DNA of 46,309 bases from Sulfurimonadaceae bacterium. Lineage in GTDB: Bacteria > Campylobacterota > Campylobacteria > Campylobacterales > Sulfurimonadaceae. This document shows positions 7,718 through 16,262 of this stretch, one piece after another (within the stretch, counting starts at the first letter, position 1; the number at the start of each line of letters is the position of its first letter). The translations under genes and the position numbers were made by a program. The stretch is taken from contig JADGDM010000015.1 in assembly GCA_016744905.1 (NCBI GenBank), forward strand, positions 2,981 through 49,289. Direction: 5' to 3'. The notes beneath the pieces were generated by a model. That model did no database searches, was not told where the DNA came from, and was given only the letters and a program-made list of their open reading frames with translations.

Positions 7718-9480
7718 GCACCGCCATTTTGCATATCTTGTATGATTAATAACTCATGTTCATCATTGAGCATAAATGTAAGGTTTGAATCATTAGGATG
7801 TCGTGCGCTAAGCAATGAACTATCGACAACGCTAAAGTTTTGCATACTAATATAACCCATAGGTTGTAGATGGCTATCCATTATTGTAATACCTTTTTTA
7901 ACATCAATAATACCAAAGTTAAATACCCCAACATCATCAACAACGGGCTCTAATCCATAAGCATAGTGTAGGACATTATAAGAAGTATTATTCTCCATAT
8001 TCAAATCTGAAGTATATACTCCTGCTTGCGCATCAGCAATCACAAGGACATCCGTTCCGTAAACAATATCATTAAAAGCAAAAACATCATGAACAAATGC
8101 TCTACTCTTTTTCAGAGATATTGCGCTTAAAGTATTAAGCTCAAAAGTAGAAACACCTTCATAACCTCGTGCCATAAAAAGTGTATCGTTAAAGTCGCTC
8201 AAGGCATAAATCGGTGCTAAGTCAGAATACTGTTCTTTAAGACTTAATGTAGAAGGCGCATTAAATTCAAAATGATACAGCCCATCATCTAAGGTTGCCA
8301 CAAATAGATTTCCATCGCGCATCATCTCTATATCTGTCACAGTAGAAGCCAATACATGATGTCCCAATATTTCAAAACTACTTGCATCAATCACATAAAA
8401 TCCAAAACCTTTAGTGCCCAGATAAAGATAACTATCACTTTTCACAATTTTAGTAATAAGATAGTCATCTAAGGCTGTTTCATTCATGTCCGATTCTGAT
8501 TCGAAAGATATTAATTCTAAAAAACCTTCATTTCCTTCTACTACGATAGAGCCATCATCAGACCTCATAATTCCTACTCTTGTTAAACCATAAGCCACAT
8601 TGTCTGAGGTGGTCAATAAATCAGGATAAAACAAGGCAGTAGCATTTGCATCAAAAGTACTTAAATACTCATTTTGTATGCTATCAATCATAACCACTTC
8701 TTGTTCTGCTAAATTTGGAGAGTTATAAAAAGAGCCAATGACAGTTGAAAAGTTAAAGTCAGTAAAATTTCCACTCAGATCTGAAATATTCTCTTTAATA
8801 AAAATATTATAAGATTCAAGATCCATCAAATAGTCTGCAGGAAAGCAGGTAATAGAACGCTGTCCATATTCCACTTTTGAACACGGAATCTCAATCTCAT
8901 CTGCCCCTTCTAGAGAGAGTTTAAAGTACTCTTTGCCTTCAAGAGGAACAATAGGCTCATTAAAAATAATAGAGACAGCACTTTGAGAGTAAGAAGAGTA
9001 TTCTGGAGTTGTCAAAGTAATAATAGGTGCAGTATAGTCACTTTGATCTAAGGTACTAAATGCAAATACAATCTTTTGACCTAAACTTCTTCCATCTAAA
9101 GCAGCCACATGCTCTTGTAGTTCCATCTCATAGTTGCTGTCTGGATCAAAATTTAGATTTTTATAAACACGAAATTTTTGAGCAGACAAGGTGTCAATTT
9201 TCAATGTATCTTCTAATATACGTTCATCATTAACTATTTTATAAAGAACAACTCCATAAAAAGTGGTTTGCGTCGTAGGATTATATTGAGGATAGAGTGT
9301 TGTAGTATTCACGCGATGAGAAAATTCTAAAATGATAGCTGCATTTATGGGAATAATATTGTCCGTTGCTCCCCGTAAGGAGACGCTAAATTCTTTTTTA
9401 ACTTCGCTGTGTTTAACGTTGTCTTGACAGGCTGTAAAAAATATAGGCAATAATAGTAGGTAAAAAATATATGTTCGCAT
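7714..9480 (-). CDS. Large lipoprotein with Ig-like and propeller-like regions
   Basis: 588 residues. A lipoprotein signal peptide ends in FFTAC, making C18 the lipidated residue. Residues about 30-240 resemble two bacterial Ig-like domains of the Big_5/SbsA type (motif PINAAIILEFSHRV, then LTTPEYSSYSQSAVSIIFNEPI). Residues about 270-585 look like a beta-propeller of LVIVD-type repeats (YLGTKGFGFYVIDASS, NLFVATLDDGLYHFE, LFMARGYEGVSTFE). No catalytic residues are evident, so an adhesive or binding surface protein is likely. It heads a run with a TPR-barrel protein and a FecR protein, and has AGAGG before the ATG. There is no Asp at +2 after the lipid cysteine (Gln), so inner-membrane retention is not expected. 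Confidence 0.75.
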   Translation of the reverse strand: MRTYIFYLLLLPIFFTACQDNVKHSEVKKEFSVSLRGATDNIIPINAAIILEFSHRVNTTTLYPQYNPTTQTTFYGVVLYKIVNDERILEDTLKIDTLSAQKFRVYKNLNFDPDSNYEMELQEHVAALDGRSLGQKIVFAFSTLDQSDYTAPIITLTTPEYSSYSQSAVSIIFNEPIVPLEGKEYFKLSLEGADEIEIPCSKVEYGQRSITCFPADYLMDLESYNIFIKENISDLSGNFTDFNFSTVIGSFYNSPNLAEQEVVMIDSIQNEYLSTFDANATALFYPDLLTTSDNVAYGLTRVGIMRSDDGSIVVEGNEGFLELISFESESDMNETALDDYLITKIVKSDSYLYLGTKGFGFYVIDASSFEILGHHVLASTVTDIEMMRDGNLFVATLDDGLYHFEFNAPSTLSLKEQYSDLAPIYALSDFNDTLFMARGYEGVSTFELNTLSAISLKKSRAFVHDVFAFNDIVYGTDVLVIADAQAGVYTSDLNMENNTSYNVLHYAYGLEPVVDDVGVFNFGIIDVKKGITIMDSHLQPMGYISMQNFSVVDSSLLSARHPNDSNLTFMLNDEHELLIIQDMQNGGA

Positions 9481-9534
9481 AGTAACCTCTTGTTTTAATG
9501 GTGTATTATCTCATAATAACTTAAAGTTTTAGAC

Positions 9535-9978
9535 TCAATTATCTTCTTTATAGTGCTCACTAAACTCATCTAATAAAAACTGCACACTTTCAAAAATATC
9601 TACTTTTACATTCTCTTCACTCTCTAACATATCTGTGCCCTCATAAGTGATAGCAAATGTATCTATCGCATCTTTTCGTGTAGTAATAACATCACTGGCA
9701 ACGGCGAGTTTTATAAAAACAATATCCGTGCCTTTAACACTTGCACTTTCAAACTTCATCATCAAAGTAGCCCCATCACGACCCTCAGACTTTAGACCAA
9801 GCGCGTGCAAGGCATCTACCATCTTTATTTTCACTGCCTTGATGTCTGATTCATTTAGTAGTGAAGATTGATTACTGACATAAATATGTGAAGTTTCTAA
9901 GTTGGTTAATGTAAACATCACTTCTGCTTCTAAAAGCGTACTTAAAAGAAAAAACAGACTTATAATTAACTTTTTCAT
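9535..9978 (-). CDS. Exported protein of unknown function
   Basis: 147 residues with a signal peptide of about 18 residues and a mixed alpha/beta mature part lacking cysteines. It resembles small periplasmic proteins with a DUF302/LPP20-like or LptE-like fold, but I do not recognise a family. The start overlaps the stop of the thioredoxin-fold gene by 4 bases, so the two are coupled. The role is likely in the periplasm with that partner. Confidence 0.6.
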   Translation of the reverse strand: MKKLIISLFFLLSTLLEAEVMFTLTNLETSHIYVSNQSSLLNESDIKAVKIKMVDALHALGLKSEGRDGATLMMKFESASVKGTDIVFIKLAVASDVITTRKDAIDTFAITYEGTDMLESEENVKVDIFESVQFLLDEFSEHYKEDN

Positions 9979-10400
9979 TTTGTAAACTCTTTTCGAACAT
10001 GATTCAAATCTTCAGAAAAGACGTCATATTTAACAAAACCTATCGTCTCGTAAAAATGCTCACCACTTTTAGGGTCGATAAAAAAGATTGTAGGGTTACG
10101 GGGCGTTTCAAATTCAAGTGGAAATTTTCCTTGGTCATACTTTTTATCTTGAATCACCGTAATCACCTCTTTATCTACACGAAGTTTGATATCTTCATGT
10201 GCCAAGGTACGACGCTCTAATTTTCTACACCAAGGACAGTAATCTGCCACAATCACCAACATCAAAGGTTTGTTCTCTTTTTTCGCCACACTCAGCGCGC
10301 TGGAGTAATCTCTATAAAACCCCATATCTTTCGCATAATCATCAATCTTCGCTCCAAAGAGTGAAAATGTCAAAATTAAAACCATCAATAAACTTTTCAT
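9975..10400 (-). CDS. Periplasmic thioredoxin-fold protein
   Basis: 141 residues. A signal peptide (about 1-17) is followed by a thioredoxin-like domain with a CPWC active site (about residues 55-58, in DYCPWCRKLE) and a cis-proline-like segment NPTIFFID. This is the SoxW/thioredoxin_7 type, which reduces protein disulfides or delivers reductant in the periplasm. No DsbD/CcdA homologue is in the window to supply electrons. AAGGA precedes the ATG. One AGCGCGCT site (10294) encodes Ser-Ala-Leu in it. Confidence 0.8.
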   Translation of the reverse strand: MKSLLMVLILTFSLFGAKIDDYAKDMGFYRDYSSALSVAKKENKPLMLVIVADYCPWCRKLERRTLAHEDIKLRVDKEVITVIQDKKYDQGKFPLEFETPRNPTIFFIDPKSGEHFYETIGFVKYDVFSEDLNHVRKEFTK

Positions 10401-10482
10401 ATTATTCCTTCTATTATAATTAGAGATTATTATAGTGAAGAAGGACTAATGAATTAAAAAAGATTATAAGTAGATTGTTTTT

Positions 10483-11688
10483 TTAAGCTTCTAGCTGAGT
10501 GTCTTTGAAGATTTCAAGCACTCTTCCAAAAGGAACAGGAAGATTTTTCGGACTCACCCAAATCACTTCATTCAGTGGTTCAACCTCAGGAAACACCCCG
10601 AAGGTATCACTAAAGTAAAGGACTAATGAGCTGCTGTCTAAATGGTCTTCGATATGCTCAAAAACCACCCGAAAGTCAGTTCCCCCTCCTCCTTTAATTT
10701 CAATGTCTAAAGATTCACCTGTTCTAAATGTTTCATGAGAGTGAACCTTAGCATCAGCAACGATCATCTCAATCTCATACGAATTAAACAGCAACATAAT
10801 AGACTCAACCTCACTTAGAAACTGTGAGAGTAAAAACTCATCAATCGAGCCCGAAGAGTCAATCGCAATGATGAGTTTCATCGTTTCACTAAAAGCAGAG
10901 GGGAGATAAATACCCGTATAGAGTAACTTTTTAGAAGGGGGAAACATTCGATAATCATCACGATAATATGAGTCAACAATATTATTTAGCTCAGCGCGCC
11001 AGTCAACCAAACTCTCAAAGTCAAGCTCAAAAAAACGTTCTAGTCCTAAAGGAATCTCATCCATGGCCGTCGATTTGTCCAGCGCGCTGTTGTTATGGTT
11101 TTCCCACTCTTCCTCTTCTTGTTTGTCTATGGTTTTTTCAACGTCATCAAACTCCATAGCCGGTCTATTTTTATCATCACTCTCAGAGTTGTCATGATTT
11201 TGATGTTCTTGCTGCTTTTTTCTATTGTTTTCATTAAAACCGGTGTCATTCTCTTCATCCTCATTAAACTCTTCATTTGAGATCTCATCTTTGAGCATCG
11301 CATAAATCTCTTCCGCGTAGAGACCATCAAAACGAGGTTGATAATTAACATGAGGAGGAATCTCTTCCATATTTTGAACCAGCATGGCGTTGATAGCGAA
11401 GTCCGTACTCAGTTGCCAAAGCCAAGTCATACGGTTGTTTTTACGATTGTCATGTGCCAAAGAAGCGTGCATCGCCCCATTTGAGAGGACAAAGCCTATC
11501 TCATCAAGACTCAGCGCGCTGAGATATTCATCATTATAATCAAGACGAATTCCATCACTCATAAATGCTTGAATATTATCACTTTGATGCAGTTCAAGTT
11601 TTGATGCCAACGTTCCAAAATAGGGTTGTTCTATTAAAAGCTTGGCCTTTGCTTGAGAAATTTTCGCATCAAGAGTGAGTTCAGTCAT
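10483..11688 (-). CDS. VWA-domain protein with DUF2201-like N-terminal domain
   Basis: 401 residues, cytoplasmic. The N-terminal half (about 1-130) resembles the putative metallopeptidase domain DUF2201. The middle is very acidic and Asn/Glu/Lys-rich (about 140-205), so probably disordered. The C-terminal half is a VWA-like domain: the MIDAS sequence DSSGS (near 280) and a GGGGTDF loop (near 338) are present. Proteins of this type are the partners of MoxR/CobS-type AAA+ ATPases, and the AAA+ gene lies directly upstream, 16 bases away. Usual DUF2201 proteins carry HExxH; here the equivalent stretch reads NGAMHASLAH, without the Glu. The role is probably assembly or remodelling of a client complex; the client is unknown. 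Confidence 0.8.
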   Translation of the reverse strand: MTELTLDAKISQAKAKLLIEQPYFGTLASKLELHQSDNIQAFMSDGIRLDYNDEYLSALSLDEIGFVLSNGAMHASLAHDNRKNNRMTWLWQLSTDFAINAMLVQNMEEIPPHVNYQPRFDGLYAEEIYAMLKDEISNEEFNEDEENDTGFNENNRKKQQEHQNHDNSESDDKNRPAMEFDDVEKTIDKQEEEEWENHNNSALDKSTAMDEIPLGLERFFELDFESLVDWRAELNNIVDSYYRDDYRMFPPSKKLLYTGIYLPSAFSETMKLIIAIDSSGSIDEFLLSQFLSEVESIMLLFNSYEIEMIVADAKVHSHETFRTGESLDIEIKGGGGTDFRVVFEHIEDHLDSSSLVLYFSDTFGVFPEVEPLNEVIWVSPKNLPVPFGRVLEIFKDTQLEA

Positions 11689-11704
11689 ACCCTGTAACTC
11701 TGTA

Positions 11705-12700
11705 CTAGGCTAAAAGAAAAGCAAATTTTTCTACCCATTTGCCAAAACCATTAAGATGTTCCATTTTGATGTCAGCGCGCTGAAGATCTTGTACCATCAT
11801 CACCGCAAATTCACTCTGCATCGCTAGAGAGTACATCAATAAGTTTTCTACCTTTGCATCTTCTGGCGCGCTAAGTATCTTAGAAACCAAACCAGCACTC
11901 AGTGCGTAAAGAACATCGATTTCTTTGCTCTGGTCACTGCTTTCACCACTTAAAATAGCATCAAGATCAGGCAGACGACCCATCACCTTAGAAAAGCTCA
12001 AAAAGTTTACAGCGCGCTCACGACCAATAGCTCCGGCAACGCTTTCTAGAACCAAGTTGGCGGGCATACTACTTTTTAAAATATTATTTACAAATTCCCA
12101 AGACCGTGGTGTCGCAAAACTTTTTTCATTTAGCTTTGGATCAAAACTAAAAAGATCTTCATTTTTATACGCAATATAAGCGATGATTCGATCATCAATA
12201 CCAGCAGAATATGCCCAGTCTTTCCAATCTTCCACACTCACTTCCATCTCAAGGTGTACAAAACGATTCGCTAAGGGCGATGGCATTTTATACACTATCC
12301 CTCTGTCACTTTCACGATTTCCCGCAGCGACAATCGCGTAACCATCAGGAAGTGTGTACTCACCTACTTTTCTATCAAGTATCAGTTGATACGCTGAGGC
12401 CTGCACGGCAGGAGGGGCGGTATTTAACTCATCTAAAAAAAGTATACCTACCCCATCACGAGGTAAAAATGCAGGGGGTGCCCACAGTGCGGTATGTGAT
12501 TCTTTATCATAAAAAGGTATCCCCTTCAGATCAGTAGGATCCAACAAAGAGAGACGAAGATCGATGAAGTTAACATCTTTCTCTTGAGCAATCTGCTTCA
12601 CAATAGAAGACTTACCAATCCCCGGTGCGCCCCAAAGAAAAGTAGGAATTTGTTCATCCACCAATGCGCTCAGTGACGCAGTACACTCTTTAGCCAACAT
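11705..12700 (-). CDS. MoxR-type AAA+ ATPase (AAA_5)
   Basis: 331 residues from the ATG at 12700. I chose this start because AAAGGAG sits 7 bases before it; an in-frame ATG at 12754 would add 18 residues deep inside the upstream gene and has no such site. The Walker A is GAPGIGKSS (about residues 22-30), Walker B is ILFLDELN (about 84-91), and sensor 1 is VAAGN (near 124). The arginine-finger area reads MPSPLANRFVHLE. This is the MoxR/CobS class that pairs with VWA proteins to insert cofactors or remodel targets. It overlaps the preceding gene by 11 bases and is followed by the VWA gene. Confidence 0.9.
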   Translation of the reverse strand: MLAKECTASLSALVDEQIPTFLWGAPGIGKSSIVKQIAQEKDVNFIDLRLSLLDPTDLKGIPFYDKESHTALWAPPAFLPRDGVGILFLDELNTAPPAVQASAYQLILDRKVGEYTLPDGYAIVAAGNRESDRGIVYKMPSPLANRFVHLEMEVSVEDWKDWAYSAGIDDRIIAYIAYKNEDLFSFDPKLNEKSFATPRSWEFVNNILKSSMPANLVLESVAGAIGRERAVNFLSFSKVMGRLPDLDAILSGESSDQSKEIDVLYALSAGLVSKILSAPEDAKVENLLMYSLAMQSEFAVMMVQDLQRADIKMEHLNGFGKWVEKFAFLLA

Positions 12701-13415
12701 ATTCTCTCCTTTGAGCCAATAACTCACGCCAAACATCATGTGCATTTTTTTCAATACTTGCTATTAATGCATCTGAAGTATTTGGATGTCGAATAATTCG
12801 CTCAACAATCTTCATACTCGAGTTGTCCGAGCCATTTTTAATAATCTCTTTAATAGGTTTCAAAGCGCCAATATAATCAATAAACGCACTCTCTTCTGTC
12901 TCACGTAGCAGTTCCATAAAACCTGCATTGGTGTACTTAACATTCGTAGAGTGCTCTTTATTTGAGTAAAAACGGTAAACAAAGGCCGAACTCATGTCAC
13001 GGTTTTCATCATTTTCATAAAGCCCTTCTCCTTGCCAGTCATAAAGCTTTAAAAGTTTCAAAAAGAGTGTATCACTGATATAATTATTTTTTAAAAAGAC
13101 CATCAAACGGTCTTGATTATTACTCAATTTCAAACTCATCAAAAGACGGTTATCATCCAAATTTTCACATAAGGCTCGTTCAAACGCTTCTAGAAAAAGA
13201 ATGGTTTTACTCTCGTCTTTAGAAGCAGCATAAAGTTTATCTTCATCTACAGGACTAATCATACGTCCCTCAACGACAAATTTCACATCATCATCTAAGG
13301 TCTCAGCGCGCTCAACATTATAGTTTTTAAGTAGTGTATCAAACTCTTCTAGGTTTAAAGCTCTTGTTTTTCCAAAAAGGTAAATACGACTATTTTCTAT
13401 TGTTTTTAAATTCAT
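12690..13415 (-). CDS. Unknown protein, first gene of the MoxR/VWA operon
   Basis: 241 residues, soluble, no signal peptide or membrane segment. Residues about 8-55 (with RIYLFGKTRALN and VERAETLDDDVKFVVEG) look like a diverged BRCT-type domain; this is a pattern judgement only. The rest is helical and rich in Leu, Asn and Asp, possibly HEAT-like. The final codons overlap the start of the AAA+ ATPase gene, and both are followed by the VWA gene, so it is likely a third component or adaptor of that machine. There is no obvious Shine-Dalgarno sequence. Confidence 0.7.
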   Translation of the reverse strand: MNLKTIENSRIYLFGKTRALNLEEFDTLLKNYNVERAETLDDDVKFVVEGRMISPVDEDKLYAASKDESKTILFLEAFERALCENLDDNRLLMSLKLSNNQDRLMVFLKNNYISDTLFLKLLKLYDWQGEGLYENDENRDMSSAFVYRFYSNKEHSTNVKYTNAGFMELLRETEESAFIDYIGALKPIKEIIKNGSDNSSMKIVERIIRHPNTSDALIASIEKNAHDVWRELLAQRREYVG

Positions 13416-13523
13416 AAAGGTATTTTATCTTTTTTATCTTATAGAATTTAGCTTACTAAACACACTTAAGTATCACACCAAACTTTAAAACTTTTATGGG
13501 TCATTCCACTAAGCTCAATAGAT

Positions 13524-13553
13524 ATAGTTAAAAATATTTTCTGATTTAACTAT
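13524..13553. promoter_or_regulatory. Inverted repeat in the divergent intergenic region
   Basis: ATAGTTAAA and TTTAACTAT form 9-bp perfect arms separated by 12 bases, between the unknown gene of the MoxR operon and the diguanylate cyclase gene. It could be an operator for either. The rest of 13416-13600 is AT-rich DNA with no gene seen. Confidence 0.3.
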
Positions 13554-13600
13554 TTATTTAACTTAGCTGATATAGAATATTTATATCTAGTAGTTAAGAT

Positions 13601-13616
13601 AAGGAGTCCCCCTATA
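13601..13616 (+). promoter_or_regulatory. Strong RBS followed by ATA instead of ATG
   Basis: AAGGAG at 13601-13606 is followed after 7 bases by ATA (13614-13616). The frame from this ATA is open into the diguanylate cyclase gene and encodes its first transmembrane segment. There is no ATG, GTG or TTG in that frame between 13608 and 13688. Confidence 0.6.
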
Positions 13617-15512
13617 AAAGCATCTGATTTTCACATTAAACTCTCTTCTACTTTTATTGCTTATGGACTTATTTTAGTACTTCTAAGCATGGGTTTAATT
13701 TATAAATTTAATATTGACAGTATCAAATATCTAAGCATTGAGAAAGCAGAAGAGACTTTTATGGAGAGAAAAAATGTCTTTCATGATTACATTGATAATA
13801 GTAATTTAAAACTTTTAGCGGTTAAAGATTCTGCTATTTTTTCTCAATACTTAGACACTCATTTGACTAACCCCTTAATTAATAACTTTTTTTTAGATAT
13901 TGCCAACACTTCGCACAATATTATGCAACTGCGTTATATCGATAAAGAGGGTATTGAAAAAATACGTATAGACAGAGAAACGTATTCCTCAGAAGCATTT
14001 ATAGTCACGCATGACAAATTACAAAATAAAAAAGACCGATATTATTTCAAAGAGATAATGCAGATAAAAGAAGCTGCTATTTGGTTGTCTAAACTGGACT
14101 TAAATATCGAACATGGCACCATCCAAAGACCCATCAAACCTGTTTTACGTCTTGGTACACCTGTCATCCATAATGGAGAAAATGTTGGTATCTTAATTAT
14201 CAATCTGTTTATGGAAGATTTTTTAAATGATCTTATTACACTTCCCATCTTTGATGTCCATATTTTTAATCAAGATGGAGATATTCTAGTAGACTCTATT
14301 CATACACATGCTTGGAGTAAATATCTTGAGAACAATCAAAGTATAAAAACGCATTTTCCTCAAGAAATCTATTCAAAAATACTCGCTCAACATGAATATA
14401 AGTCTGAAAAGCTCTACTCAAACAAAATTTTTCTTGATAATGAGGAAGACCTCATTATGGTTATTCAAGCAAAAAATCGTCATCTTGAAGAAGAAGCAAC
14501 TAAGAACTTTAAACAAGTATTTTGGATTATGCTCACTGTTTTACTCTTCTCTTTTCCACTCTCCTATCTATTTTCAAAAACACCTTCAAAACTAAAAAGA
14601 GAGGTTGATTTGCAAAAAGAGGATCAAGATGTTCTTCTCTCTCTTTTTGACATCAGTGACAGCGTACTGTTTAAATGGAACAATGATGAAACTTGGACAG
14701 TACCTTATGTATCAAAAAGCGTTGAAACCCTACTTGGCTATAGCCAAAATGACTTTATTAGCAATTCCATCACCTATGCAGAGTGTATCCATAAAAATGA
14801 CATAGAGCATGTATTTGAGGAAGTTCAGCAAGCGAAAAGTAATAAGCTCTATTTCTTCAAACATGATCCTTACCGTATCAAAACTAAAGATGGAAGCTAT
14901 AAATGGATATTGGATTACACTGTTGTGCAAAGAGATGAAACGGGGAACATACTCAACTTTGTAGGCTACCTCAATGATATTACAGAACTTAAAAATAGTG
15001 AGATAGCCCTAGAAAGACTCTCTATTACAGACCATCTCACACAAGCGTATAATAGAATTCACACTGATAACATCTTACAACAGCAGTACCAACGCTTTGT
15101 ACGGAATAAAGAAGAGTGTAGTGTAATTCTCATAGACATTGATCTTTTTAAATCTGTTAATGATACTTATGGCCATCTTATTGGAGACAGTGTTCTTATT
15201 GAATTCACCAATATATTAAAATCTAAAATCCGATTCAGTGATATATTAGGTCGATGGGGAGGAGAAGAATTTCTCGTCATCTTACCCCATACCAACCTTG
15301 AGACCACTATGTTAATTGCAGAAAAATTAAGAAAAACTATATCCGAATATATATTTACGACCATGAAAAATGAGACTGCCAGTTTTGGTGTAGCCTGTTT
15401 GAGTAAAGCAGGATCAATAGGTGAACTCGTAACTATTGCGGATAAAGGTCTATACCTTGCTAAAGATAGTGGACGCAACTGTGTTAAAACGATTCAAGAC
15501 CAAGATCAGTAG
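13614..15512 (+). CDS. Diguanylate cyclase with Cache-type sensor, PAS and GGDEF domains
   Basis: Makes c-di-GMP in response to a periplasmic signal. From 13614 it has 632 codons; the first ordinary ATG is at 13689, which would cut into the first membrane helix (residues about 9-28, SSTFIAYGLILVLLSMGLIY). The order is: helix 1, a dCache-like periplasmic domain (about 30-295), helix 2 (about 300-318), PAS/PAC (about 340-465), then GGDEF (about 475-625). The active site GGEEF is intact, and RFSD five residues before it is a complete I-site. I therefore favour the ATA start at 13614, supported by AAGGAG. It is divergent from the MoxR operon and convergent with the cytochrome gene. Confidence 0.85.
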   Translation: MKASDFHIKLSSTFIAYGLILVLLSMGLIYKFNIDSIKYLSIEKAEETFMERKNVFHDYIDNSNLKLLAVKDSAIFSQYLDTHLTNPLINNFFLDIANTSHNIMQLRYIDKEGIEKIRIDRETYSSEAFIVTHDKLQNKKDRYYFKEIMQIKEAAIWLSKLDLNIEHGTIQRPIKPVLRLGTPVIHNGENVGILIINLFMEDFLNDLITLPIFDVHIFNQDGDILVDSIHTHAWSKYLENNQSIKTHFPQEIYSKILAQHEYKSEKLYSNKIFLDNEEDLIMVIQAKNRHLEEEATKNFKQVFWIMLTVLLFSFPLSYLFSKTPSKLKREVDLQKEDQDVLLSLFDISDSVLFKWNNDETWTVPYVSKSVETLLGYSQNDFISNSITYAECIHKNDIEHVFEEVQQAKSNKLYFFKHDPYRIKTKDGSYKWILDYTVVQRDETGNILNFVGYLNDITELKNSEIALERLSITDHLTQAYNRIHTDNILQQQYQRFVRNKEECSVILIDIDLFKSVNDTYGHLIGDSVLIEFTNILKSKIRFSDILGRWGGEEFLVILPHTNLETTMLIAEKLRKTISEYIFTTMKNETASFGVACLSKAGSIGELVTIADKGLYLAKDSGRNCVKTIQDQDQ

Positions 15513-15518
15513 AGTCGA

Positions 15519-16262
15519 TTACTGTTTTTCTATCCAAACAAGGAGGGTATCTATCTCTTCAGCACTCAAATCTTTAAAAGAGGGCATCATTGCCCCACGA
15601 GACTGCTTCCACTTTCCTTGTGAACCATTTGTAATACTCTCACGCATCAACTCTGGACGATCTTTATAGCGCGCCCACATCTCATGAAGCGGTGGACTCA
15701 TAGTATAAAGTGTCTGCTTATGACAACTTACACACTTATGTTTTCTAGCCAGCTTCTCACCTTCACTTAAATCATCATACTCTTGTTGATCTTTTATCAA
15801 TTTTAATAAATTTTCTTGATTATAAAAAGAGAACATATACTTTGCTATGGCTTCAAGTTCACCTTTGGTGACTTTACCTTTTTGTGAAGGCATCAAGCCA
15901 TAACTTTCGAGACTTGCCTCATCACAGAAGGTTTTATCTAAAGAGGGATTCATCACATAGTCTTGCACAAAGGCGATGGCTTTGAGTTTTTGTTCACTTT
16001 TTGAACTTGCTTGTATAAAATCATACACATGAAAAGTAACCGCCATCAGTGGAGGGGCTACCTCTTCAGGATAACTTGAAGCAGGCATATCAAGATTGTG
16101 ACACGATGCACATTTTGTCTCTAGTAATTTTTTTGAATTATAGTTTTTTTGAGGAGTTTTAGTTGTTTGTGTCGTTTCATTTGAACATCCAAAAAATACG
16201 CCGGACAGAGAACTGATAAGCAGGAGAACAAAAACAGCTCTTATTATACGTATTTTTTTGAT
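15519..16262 (-). CDS. Diheme cytochrome c lipoprotein, no standard start codon
   Basis: Electron-transfer lipoprotein of about 247 residues. Starting at the ATC of 16260-16262, the frame gives a basic N-terminus, a hydrophobic helix and a lipobox GVFFGC (C26). A first heme site CASCH follows (residues 51-55), and a second, CVSCH, is at residues 177-181. The first in-frame ATG (16088) would drop the signal peptide and the first heme. AAGGA lies 6 bases upstream of the ATC. In-frame sequence 5' of the ATC contains ATC, TTA and GGA, then a TAA stop, so the start must lie at 16262-16271 and cannot be ATG, GTG or TTG. Candidate methionine ligands include MPAS and MMPSF. The role is probably in a periplasmic respiratory chain; the partner is unknown. 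Confidence 0.75.
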   Translation of the reverse strand: MKKIRIIRAVFVLLLISSLSGVFFGCSNETTQTTKTPQKNYNSKKLLETKCASCHNLDMPASSYPEEVAPPLMAVTFHVYDFIQASSKSEQKLKAIAFVQDYVMNPSLDKTFCDEASLESYGLMPSQKGKVTKGELEAIAKYMFSFYNQENLLKLIKDQQEYDDLSEGEKLARKHKCVSCHKQTLYTMSPPLHEMWARYKDRPELMRESITNGSQGKWKQSRGAMMPSFKDLSAEEIDTLLVWIEKQ

